Source of the DNA: Buxus sempervirens
Taxonomy: Eukaryota; Streptophyta; Magnoliopsida; Buxales; Buxaceae
Direction: 5' to 3'
DNA: 64,000 nt
Assembly: GCA_947561395.2 (NCBI GenBank)
Contig: OX387184.1
Coordinates: 10,830,205 to 10,894,204 of the forward strand
This document shows positions 46,024 through 56,908 of the stretch, piece after piece. Each line of letters starts with the position of its first letter. The first letter of the stretch is position 1. The notes under the pieces were generated by a model, which was given only the letters and a program-made list of their open reading frames with translations, did no database searches and was not told the origin of the DNA. Made by a program: the position numbers and the translations under genes.

Positions 46024-49000
46024 ATGCAGTCGATTGCAGAGTTTAATCAACGGATTGCTAGGATTTCAGCTCATCTTAATCCTTCGAATTCCCAGGTTTG
46101 ATTGCCCTTTTTCACTGTCCATCTGTTACATATTTTTTTTGTTTTGTTTTTTTATTTGGGTCTTTCTGATTTGAACAAATTACTTTTATACGGTGAATGT
46201 AGTTTAATTATATACGGAGAAATTATATACATAATATAATAATCATTATAGTCATAAAATTTGGCTTTTACATCTTATGTTTTGAACCAATGGCAGCCAC
46301 AAGTGAAATCCGTCTGTTTACATTTTTCAATTGACCAAAGAGCTGCATCTGATTCTGCAATACTTGTGCTTGCATTTTAAGACCTAAGCATAGGAAAGAT
46401 TTGGGTTTGGGAAAGGCAAGTTGGATAACTACATGTAAACATGGAGAAACTCGATTCAAATCACAATCATCTGGGGTACCTCACTCACATAATTTCTCTA
46501 CATTAAACTCTATTAATATACTAGTATTTTGGTGGAAAACATTTCGAAATACTATCTTTCAATCACTGGGTTCATATTGAAGCTTTTTACAAAATCACAA
46601 AAATCAATATATGCTGTATTCTAAGATAAAAACTTAGGATGACTTTCAAAAACCTTAAATAGGCTTCCAATTCTGTTTTCCAAACTGTGGATCAGAAATT
46701 TGATATCAATCACTGGTTCCATTCAAAAATTGCAAGGTAACAAAGCAGTTGGTTGGATTTACTTCACCCAGACATACATCTATTGACAACTGATATGGGT
46801 CAATGGGTTAAGATTGTGAGTAGCAGCCGGAAAAGAAGAAAGGAAAAACAAAGAGGAGGAGCTTCCTTTTGTCTATAGCTGTCAAATTAACATGGAAAAA
46901 CAGGTATAAAGACATGAGGTGCAAATATGGTCTTAGAGAATGTTGCAAATAGTGCCTGTGATGAAAAATGCTCATAGGGGAAGATCGATACAAAAAGGGG
47001 TAATGAAGAGGGGCCCCAATTACTTTTCGGCGTTTAGTTGCACAATGGCAAATTTAGTAAATTAAGAGATGATGTTAATCTTGGTTTTGAAATATACAAA
47101 TTTTGTAGTAAAATTTTTTTTAGGGCTATCCATTTTTTGCTACTAAAATCCTCATTTTGCTTCTATTATCCATTCTCAATTAATAAATCTAATACAATAT
47201 TAACTCTTGTACATTCTACTATTGTTTGGAATATGTTCCAAGGGAATCATAATAATTAGATACTTAGAGTGACACCAGTTTGTGGTATGGTTTTTATTTA
47301 TCCGATGTGGCAAAAAGTTATAAATTTTCTACAATAATCTATGCATAAATTGATTTCACTGTTTATTCTTGTTGTGAGATTTTAATGTATGGTGTTTCTT
47401 AAAAATTTTATGGAAGATGTGGTGCTATCTGTCTGGTGATCTTAGTATGTTGACAAATTTGAAGTTCTGGTTTTTTATCATACTGAATGTGTTGCTTGAA
47501 CAATGGACTGATAGATGGAGGACAGCTCCATTTTGAGGCGGGCAGTTTGCCGTGCAAAAGGTGGAGCTCCTGGATTCAAGGTTGCTATTTTGGGTGCTGC
47601 TGGTGGCATAGGCCAACCTCTTGCAATGTTGATGAAAATGAATCCTTTGGTTTCAGTTCTTCATCTTTATGATGTTGTCAATTCTCCTGGTGTGACTGCA
47701 GATATCAGTCACATGGACACTGGTGCTGTGGTAACTTTTTACATTTAAAGCACTCTTTTGTTTCTGTGGGAACTTGAAATATTGCTGAATGGTGGCATAA
47801 ATGCACTTTTGACTATTTGGAATATAGATTCTATGGATTTTGAGAATTGAGTCTAACATTCTGCAGTAGCTTCAAGCCTTCAACTGATGGTTTAGACTGT
47901 TTTTCTCCCCTGTTGTGGATGTTGCCTTTTCTTACTTGCAGTTTGTGCCCTTCTTGTTCGAGATTTAGGGTATCAGGAGTTTACCAATCCTTTTTTATTT
48001 CTCCTTTTCTAATTTACATTTGAATTCACCAAGTAGCTATGTCTTTTTACATTAGCATTTATTTCCATGCTTCCTGCAGTAGTTATACAATTGGTGAACT
48101 ACATTTTATTTTTGGTTTCTAGGTACATGGCTTTCTAGGGCAGGAACAACTGGAGAATGCCCTTACTGGCATGGACCTTGTAATAATCCCTGCTGGTGTT
48201 CCGAGGAAGCCAGGAATGACAAGAGATGATCTTTTTAACATCAATGCTGGAATTGTCAAAACCGTCTGTGAAGGCATTGCAAAATGTTGTCCTAAGGCCG
48301 TTGTCAACTTGATTAGTAACCCTGTAAACTCTACTGTACCAATTGCGGCAGAGGTTTTCAAGAAAGCTGGCACCTTTGACCCTAAGAGACTTTTGGGGGT
48401 CACAATGCTCGATGTCGTCAGAGCCAATACTTTTGTGGTATGCGCTATTTAACCATAGGGCATTCATTTCTATTCTGAAGATGCACATGTCAAATTCAGT
48501 GAATTTCTTTAATCTTCATTTATATTTAAGATATTAAGAATGTGAACTTTTTTTCTTTTTTTGGATGAATGATAAAATTGTATTGATAAAAAGGAATTCA
48601 CGGAAATCAAAATGGAGCAACTTCTATGGGGATTATGAACTGGAATTTGGCGAATGTTAGTTGATGAACTACCAAACTAGATGGTCACTGATTCCAGTTC
48701 TGTAGATTCCTTTATCTGCTTTTGTTTCAGCAGTAATAATATGTATAATTCAAGTCCATGTTCCTTAGATCACTTGGTTTCTATAAACTGGGGTTTAGAG
48801 CAGGCTCAAAGTGTTAGAACCTTCAAAACCTGCAAGCAAGTTGCTAAGAAGCTACCCATACTTTTGGAACATGCTTTGTTTTCCTCTAATCTTTTTCTAA
48901 TCTCAGCAATATTGGCATTAATTATCCCACCCTTTTGGTTTCCTCAGGCAGAAGTTTTGGGACTTGATCCAAGAGAAGTAGATGTTCCAGTTGTAGGGGG

Positions 49001-51525
49001 TCATGCAGGAGTTACTATTTTACCTCTCCTATCACAGGTTTGAAAGAATATAATCCGAAATTTGTTATGGCAATATGGTTTCAATGTGTCGCCATCTGAG
49101 TACTGTCATTTTCAAATGTAGGAGGGTTTTCTTTCAGACAAGTGCTGAATTAGAACTTTTTGCAGGTTAAGCCTCCATGCTCCTTCACTCCGGAAGAAAC
49201 TGAGTACCTGACGTCTAGAATTCAGAATGGTGGAACAGAAGTTGTTGAGGTAAATCATTTCATATATTTATTGCAATATGTACAGTTTTTGTGTTTTTGA
49301 TGCCAATTTGGCACTCCCCGAATCATGTTCAGGACCAAGACCTGCGTTTATTATATTGAAATGAAAGTTGTAGAATCAATCCTTACCTGGCATTATTCAG
49401 ATGGACTTGGATGATATACTTGCATGGAATTATACTGAAATGAGAGTTGTAGAACCAATCCTTACCTGGCATTATTCAGATGGACTTGGATGATGGTTTC
49501 AATGAAGGTTTTACGACTTATTTTGCTGTTATTGGATTTTGAACATTGGATGTGTTCAGACTGCTTAATTATTGAAAACTTCTTCTCATTGTTTACTTGC
49601 TTTATAGAGTTTGTGCCTTGGATGTGAGGTATATCGTTTTAGCTTTCTGGGTAGTGCCCTCTACCAGCAATTTGTGCTACTTTTGGCTCCAGCTGGAGTG
49701 ATGTTTTCTCTTTATTCTCATAAGTGGTTATGGGAAAAACTAGTTACTGTTTTGAAGTTGAGTGATGCTCTAGTTATGGATCCCTTCCCGTCAAAGAAGT
49801 CATGAATTTAGCATTTTTCTGCCCTTGCGGTGATGCAAACACCTATTTTGAAATTAAGAAGCAATGGAGTTTTGTTTCTTTGATCATGCTTGGGATGATT
49901 TCTTGATTTCTTTCCCACTGGCTTTTGCATATATATTGTACAAGTTTACTCATCCTTCATCTTATCTTTTAGTTGTTTGTATAGTGTTTATACACCTATC
50001 TTTGCTGATTTCATTCTGTGCTTACCATCTTTAGTCTTTCCTTTCTACTGGCAAATCTTATGCCAGTCCGCATTATGTCAGTAGACTCTTCCTTCTGTAA
50101 AAGTGGTGTAATGTACTAAAAAATATTATTCAACCCAAACATCAGAATAAATCAAATGAAAACCTTGGACTTTGAAGTGTCTTGCAGTTCTATCTTCACA
50201 TATCACATTCTTCGGTGTTGTCAATCAATTATTTGGACAGAGGTGCAGTCGTAGAACCATGAATATAAATTTTCTCATCATTTTTGTTATTAAATATCCA
50301 CTGTTAGCCTTCCTAACATGGTAAAGATTTTCTTATTTTCTTTCAAGTTTAATATCATTTTACTTTCTTTATATATTATACATAGGCTACTTCCCTGCTT
50401 TAGAAGCACGTTACATCCTCTGCATAAATGATGAGATAGCTGCTTCATTGGGATTTTTTTATGCATTGATGGTAAATATGAGAATCAATAGGAGAATACT
50501 GTCTGTGATGGAATTTTTGCTTTTGCGATACTAACTTTAGTCGCTTCTCTTGGTTGAGGAAGATAACCTGCCGCAAAATTGAGATGTGCAAAAAATAGGC
50601 CAAGTGACAGACAGCTTTGGCTACATTGCTGCATCATTTATAACGGTTTTGATATTGAACCATACCAAGGCTGTTAATTGTAATAGATGCATCATTCAAA
50701 TACTATGGCAGAAGAATAGTAGCGTGTGTTAAGAAACTTGCTTTTGGAGGAAGAAAAAATATAATTTCTTCCTAGCACATATTTCTAAAAACGGGTTTTC
50801 CACCAAGTACTAGATCATCTGAAGGCTTGCAGGCTGTTCTGTTCCATTTTATTGTCTTTCTATCTAATTAGGTCGGGATTGTTGCCATTGTTTGCAGGCT
50901 AAGGCTGGGGCAGGATCTGCAACACTATCAATGGTTAGTCCTTTCTTCCCAATTTATTCTAAAGACTATCCGCATTTCAAGATTAACCTTGCTGCATTTG
51001 ACTGCATGAACTTATTTGAAACAAAATACAATACAGGCATATGCCGCTGTTAAATTTGCAGATGCCTGCCTGCGTGGTTTGAGAGGAGAAGCTGGTGTTA
51101 TACAATGTGCTTTTGTGTCTTCTCAGGTAGTCTTGGCATTATCACAATGTGTGTGAACATTCTGTTTAGAACTCCTCTTACATTCATCAAATCACTTTCT
51201 TTTTTCGCACTTGATTGGTTACAGGTGACAGAACTCCCATTCTTTGCGTCAAAAGTACGGCTTGGTCGTACTGGGGCCGAGGAGATTCTCCCACTTGGGC
51301 CTCTCAACCGGTATGAGAGGTCAGTGCATTAATCGGTTAAAAATTCATAAAATATAAAATGTTCTTGAATTTAATTTCTTGTACATAATTATTGTCATTT
51401 TTAGAACTTAAAAAGTGAACAAAATTTTCCTGCACCGCATGTTTCGCAACAGGGCTGGTTTGGAGAAGGCAAAGAAAGAATTAGCGATGAGCATCGAAAA
51501 GGGAATTGCCTTCATCAGAAAATAA
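46024..51525 (+). CDS. PMDH: Peroxisomal (glyoxysomal) NAD-malate dehydrogenase, PTS2 type
   Basis: Interconverts malate and oxaloacetate with NAD in peroxisomes, supporting beta-oxidation, the glyoxylate cycle and photorespiration. Exons: 46024-46095, 47515-47730, 48123-48437, 48948-49037, 49166-49249, 50898-50933, 51037-51126, 51225-51319, 51453-51525; all phases fit, 356 aa. Exon 1 encodes only the targeting peptide, with the PTS2 nonapeptide RIARISAHL at residues 10-18. The Rossmann fold starts [12 protein letters not shown] (47-58), the NAD-selecting Asp lies in LYDVVN, substrate Arg residues are in [11 protein letters not shown], and the catalytic His is in VVGGHAGVT (about 220). It ends IRK, with no PTS1. 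Oddities: exon 2 opens exactly with an in-frame ATG, and VVHGFLG replaces the usual VVRGFLG at the exon 2/3 joint. The frame is intact, so it is probably functional. Confidence 0.96.
49353..49495. repeat. 79-bp tandem duplication in MDH intron 5
   Basis: GAAATGA(A/G)AGTTGTAGAA(T/C)CAATCC with the following CATTATTCAGATGGAC occurs at 49358 and again at 49437. Confidence 0.9.
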
Positions 51526-52680
51526 GTAGTGAAGCCAAATGGTGGAGATACATCTTACAGGCATTGTAAGCCTTCAGTCTTACAGAATAATTTATTCAAA
51601 CAAGTAATCTCTTGTGAACAATAATTTCTGTCAGAGTTGAACCTATTTTTTGTATGCAGACTGTGATTGAGGTGAAAATGATTCAATTGCTTGAGTTTGA
51701 ATAATAATTTGATTGAAATAAACAATAAAACGGTTTCCATTTTCCAACTTTTGATAAACAGGAAACAAAAGTGAAGAACCGGGTGTTTTCATATCTTAAG
51801 AAGCTAATTGAAACGACTTCTTCTTGGCTTTATCTCTCCATGTTCGGGGAGGGATACAAAGAAAAAGAAATATATTATGGTAAACAAATTTCATGGCTCA
51901 CAGTTTCCGATCTATTACTATTATAAAGCGAAGATGGGCCATAAAAATATTTAAAACTCAAAGGTCAACTTTAACTATTAAAACTAATGAGCCATATAAA
52001 TATTAAAGTCACGTGTATGCCAATGGAGCCCCACCGTGGATTGATGGGATGAGATTGGAATGACGAACCTCCTACTATTGCCCTGCAAGAGGACAGAGAC
52101 AAGGGCAGCCAATGACTGACGGACTATACAAGTCCTGACTGATTTGGTAAACGATGGGACCTTGCCCATAATTATTCCTTCCTTCCCCTGTGAAAATCTG
52201 GGGCTTCTCTTGAAATTAAAGCCCTGGCCATTGTTTGACTGACTGACTCCAAATTAACTCCTCAGAACATGAACAGATGCTCATCTTTTTGTGTATTAAA
52301 GAGCCACCACACACCATTTTCAGTCTCGGTAATTGAATTGGGAGCCTAACCTGACACTTAACAATAATCACTCTACACATATTTCCATATCCAGCTCATA
52401 TATCGTCATAACTTATACCTCTTCCTTAATTACTCTTGCGAGATGCTCTACTCACTTGACCCAACACCACTTACAGTACAGATCTCAGCATCACATTTAA
52501 AAGAAAATTTAAAGAAGTGAAGAAGAAAAGGACAGCTTTGAACTTCCCAAGTCCGACCATATCTACTGTACAGATTAAACTTAAATTTACCACTTCTGAA
52601 GTTAGAACAAGCTGAAAAAAAAACACAAGACTATGAAAGCCAACACCATTCGTGGAATCAGAACAAACACACTGCTTATA
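51526..52680. other. Intergenic DNA between MDH and the receptor kinase (tail to tail)
   Basis: 3' UTRs of two convergent genes plus spacer. No additional gene was recognised. Confidence 0.6.
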
Positions 52681-55600
52681 TCAGATGCTAAGGAGATCAG
52701 GTGGTGGTGATTGAGGAGGTTGTTGTAGCTCCTGCTGCTGCTGCGGCTGTGGTTCTTTTGTTTCCTTGATGGCCACGGTCGGACTAGTCTCTGCCGACGG
52801 TGGGGTGGACTCGGTTATTGCTGAATCACCTCCTGGCTTTGAGTTTGGAGGCTTTGGGAGCTCCGTTAGGATCTGTACGACTTCCCGCATTGTTGGGCGC
52901 TCCACAGCCTGCTCTTCCACGCAGAGCAAAGCAACATAGAAGACGTGCATCACTTCCTGAAGGGGCACCGAAGATAGCCTTGAATCAAGGATCTTCACTA
53001 CCCCTTCTTTGTTTGAGTCTGTCATCTTTCGAACCCACTGTACTATGTCCACCCCATCACCGAATTCCCCAACTGGCTTTCTTCCACTGACTAGCTCTAA
53101 AAGAACTACACCAAAGCTATAGACATCGCTCTTCTCATCCACCTTCAGTGTGTATGCATACTCTGCATTTGCAATTATGCCAGAACAACTGATTAGAATA
53201 CCAATTATATATGCAGAAAAGAACCAGAAACCCTTCAAGAATTTAAATCTAATTATCAAAATTCAACCATGTAGAACAAGTTAACCAACAAGAACCAGTT
53301 TGCGGCTTCACCAACCGAACTAGCTATCACACTGCTAAAGCTTAAGATTCTGAAGAAAATATAACTGAATATTATAAAGCTCAGCCCAAGTATAACGACA
53401 CAAGAAATTTGTACAATACCTGGGGCAATGTATCCATACGAACCAGCAATGGCCGACATGCACTCTGATGTGCCCGAATCCTGCAAAAACTTAGCAAGAC
53501 CAAAATCGGCAACATGTGCTTCAAAATTGGAGTCGAGAAGGATATTGTTCGATTTAACATCACGGTGGACTATAAGGGGCGAACAATCATGGTGTAGATA
53601 GCAGAGACCCTTGGCAGCCTCCACTGCAATCTTGTATCGTGTGTCCCAGAGCAAGTGGCCACCCTTCTTGCCATGGAGAAGTTCACCCAGACTCCCATTA
53701 GGCATGTACTCGTAAACCAGAAGATTAGTCTCGTGGTTTGAACAGAACCCCAATAATCTCACAATGTGCCGGTGTCGGATTCTCCCGAGGGTCTGAATCT
53801 CAGCATTGAATCCATGGTCATGAGAAGATCCCCGACTCATCGCCGGGAGCCTCTTCACGGCAACCAGGTCACCATTAGGCATGACCCCTTTGTAAACAAT
53901 TCCTGCGCCCCCTTTTCCGATAATGTTGTCCTCCTTCAAGCAATCCAAGACATCATCACTAGAGAAGTCCAAGCGCTGGAATGCTGTTAATTTCCAGGCG
54001 CGAGACTCGCTTGCCCTCTTTAACGATCGGGCTTTGATAATTGCAACAACAGCGAACGCAATGGAACAGACGAGTAGACCGATAACAAGGAGAAGCTTTA
54101 ACGAAGCAGAGAGAGGACCCTTGACGTGAGCTTGATGGGTGCCATTAGAAACCCCAAATTTGCAAGGACCCAGATACGGACCACAGAGTTCGGGGTTCCC
54201 TGCGAAGGAGGTCCAGTTGAAGTAACTGAACTGACCAGTGCCAGGAACCAAACCAGAAAGGTTGTTGTAGGAGAAATCAACCGAAGTCAAGCTCTGCATA
54301 GTGGAGATTGCAGTAGGAATGCCGCCAACAAGATGATTTCTCGACAAGTTCAGGTAATCCAAGATCCGCATATTTGTAATTTGTACTGGAATCTCACCCG
54401 ACAGCTCGTTTCGGCTGAGATCGACAAATGTCAGTGCTTTGCATTGGCTGATCTCCGGCGTGATGGGGCCGGAGAACTTGTTGCTGCGGAAGTTCATCTT
54501 CGACAGTTGCTGCAACTTCCCGATCTCTCGTGGAATGCGGCCAGAGAAAAGATTCCCATCAAGGAGAAGCTTCTGCACACCAGAGAAGTTCCCTATCGTT
54601 TGAGGTAGCGGCCCTGTAAGCTTGTTGTTGGACAAACTGATAAGGCCAAGATTAGGAGAGGTAGATTCAATCACCGGAAATTCTCCGGCGAGAAAGTTGT
54701 CCTGGAGTTCAACTTGAATGAGTTCTGGCAGGCCAAATAGCCCCTTCGGAATGGAACCATTGAAAAAGTTCTGTCCCATTCGAATACGACCCAGCGACAC
54801 GCACCTCCCCAGCGATTCCGGAATGGGACCGAACAAGAAATTCCCCAAAGTGATTATCGTGTGAAGCTGATTCCCGGAACACAACAACGGCGGCAAATTT
54901 CCGGTCAACTTGTTAGACGACAGGTCGAGAAGCTGCAGCTTCCCGTTCTGCCCAAGACCTGGAGGAATGCTTCCAGTAAAGTTGTTCTCCCAAAGCTGCA
55001 AAACCTCCAAGTTCGGCATGTCGCCAATAAATTCCGGAATCGCACCGTGCAGCTTGTTCCTGAACAGATTCAACAGCGTCAAGTTCTTCAGATCCGAGAA
55101 CGATCCCGGAATCTCTCCAGAAAGAGCGTTATTAGAGATGTCCATGGATTTTAAGCTCTTTAACTGCCCCAGTTGCGATGGAATCGATCCAGAAAGTCCA
55201 TTCACCTGCAGAAACAGAGTGTCTAGATTCTGTAGCTTACCAAGCTCGGCTGGAATCTCACCGGACAATTGACAGTTCGCCATATCCAATCGAACCAAAG
55301 CCGTCAGGTTCCCGATCTCCGCTGGAATGCCACCTTCATAGCTATTGAAGTAACCAACGTAGAGCTGCCGAAGTTTGGTCAAGTTCCCGATCTCGGGCGG
55401 GATAGTACCACCCAGCTCGTTACCAGAAACCGCCAAATACTCGAGAAACTCCCACCGGCCGTACTCCGGCGGAATCGAACCACTAAAAAAGTTCCCGCCG
55501 AGGTGCAAATGCCGGAGATTCGGCATTTCCGTCACGGCGACAGGCAAAGCCCCTGACATATTGTTATTGTACAAATCAAGAATCTCCAAGTACTTGAGAC

Positions 55601-56012
55601 GCGAGAGTTCCACAGGGAAACTATCGTTAAAGACATTATTCGAGAGATTCAACTGACGAAGCCCAGAAATACGAGATATCTCCGACGGCACCGGACCGGA
55701 AAACCAGTTACCTCCAGCAGTAAGATTAACGAGATTTCTGAGGTAAGCGATGTCCGGCGACAAAATGCCGGATACGTTCATGCTGGACAGATCGAGAGAG
55801 ACGACACGACGGAACTTGTCGCAGGAGACGCCCGCCCATGTGCAGTGACTCGTGGAAGCATTCCAGTTCTGAAGCGAGGACTTGGGGTCGCTCCAGATGG
55901 CGGTTTTCAGGGACAGCAAAGCGCGGTATTCCGAAACACGAGCTGGTTTCCCGGTGATAAAGAGGTGGTTAAGGAAGTAGAATAGTAGTAGAAGACGAAG
56001 AACGAGCCGCAT
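52681..56012 (-). CDS. BAM1: BAM1-like LRR receptor kinase (CLAVATA1 family)
   Basis: Plasma-membrane receptor kinase of the CLV1/BAM clade; relatives perceive CLE peptides in meristem, anther and vascular development. Exons in transcript order: 56012-53420 and 53162-52681, joined in the kinase domain between YIAP and EYAYT at the intron position usual for the family; 1024 aa. Residues 1 to about 21 form a signal peptide. An LRR-N cap ([19 protein letters not shown]) leads to about 21 LRRs (to about 610), the Cys pair CGPYLGPC, a transmembrane helix about 637-660 ([20 protein letters not shown]), and the kinase with GKGGAG (about 699), HRDVKSNN (about 817) and DFG (about 836). All catalytic motifs are present. 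The C-terminal tail is long, Gln/Pro-rich, ending PPDLLSI. BAM1 versus BAM2 is not separable by eye. Confidence 0.95.
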
Positions 56013-56294
56013 TTTCTCTTCCTCTCCTTCTTCTCTGATACGCTGTTCTATGGAGGAGAGGTGAAGAGAAAGATAGCGAGAGAGTAGAGTGAGAGTTTCG
56101 AGTAAGGAGAGAGCGACTAACTCCCAAGCGAAGGAGAAGCAGAAGCCTTCTTATTTTGATTTTAAAGATTTTTGTTTAAGAAAAATGGATACTTATTAGC
56201 TGGGAGAAGAAGAGGTGAAAGTGAAACTCATCTATCAGGTGGTGGCCAGCTTCCGGTCGCATGATTCCTTTCTTTTCCCGCTCTTCTTTACTTT

Positions 56295-56326
<32 letters not shown>

Positions 56327-56538
56327 GAGTTTCTCGGTGGTTTATCCGTTCGAGAGGCGAGCACACCTTGGATGCTGCTTTCAAGCAATTTTTTTTTATT
56401 GGTTGGTCTTGGTTGGTTGGCAATATCAGATTTCAGTGATACTTTGTGAAATGAATTAAGAAAAAGTAAGCCCTTTCAAGCATATTAAAATTTAATCATA
56501 CTTAATAAATAAACTATCTAAAAGAGTGAGAATTTACT
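56013..56538 (-). promoter_or_regulatory. 5' leader and promoter region of the BAM1-like gene
   Basis: The minus strand just before the ATG is purine-rich (GAGAAGAAGGAGAGGAAG). Farther out is a poly(T)/CT tract on the plus strand (about 56280-56326). No unambiguous TATA box was found. Confidence 0.4.
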
Positions 56539-56546
56539 ATTGCTAC

Positions 56547-56900
56547 CAAGGTTTTAAGTTTCGGTACCGTTAGGCGTGCCACCCAGGGCACCGAACGACA
56601 TTTCGGTAGCACACCGCCGAAACGCCAGAAAATTTTTAATGGGCAAAAAAATAAAAAATTATGTTTTTTTGGGATTTCGACGACACGCCGCCCGTTTCGC
56701 TAAAAATTTTTTAAAAAAATTTACATTTTTTTCTCCGTTTCGCCTGTTTCGGTCCGTTTTGCTCGGCACGCTGCCCATTTTGCTCGAAATTTCGGTTCAT
56801 TTCGTCAACGATGAAAATTGACGATTTTCCCTAGCGAAACGCATCACTGGAGGAAATTTCGATGGCACGCCGCGGCATGCTGTCGAAACTGTAAACCTTG
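56547..56900. mobile_element. hAT-type MITE, 354 bp
   Basis: Terminal inverted repeats CAAGGTTTTAAGTTTCG and CGAAACTGTAAACCTTG are flanked by a perfect 8-bp target-site duplication ATTGCTAC (56539-56546 and 56901-56908). Eight-base duplications and CA...TG termini fit hAT elements. The interior is repetitive in TTTCG/CGAAA motifs and non-coding. Confidence 0.9.
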
Positions 56901-56908
56901 ATTGCTAC

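Noticed and set aside
54126-55656. Several plus-strand ORFs of 90-160 codons
   Set aside because: Antisense shadows of the LRR region, whose repeat periodicity keeps other frames open.
56576-56821. 81-codon plus-strand ORF
   Set aside because: Lies wholly inside the hAT MITE and uses its repetitive TTTCG/CGAAA sequence.
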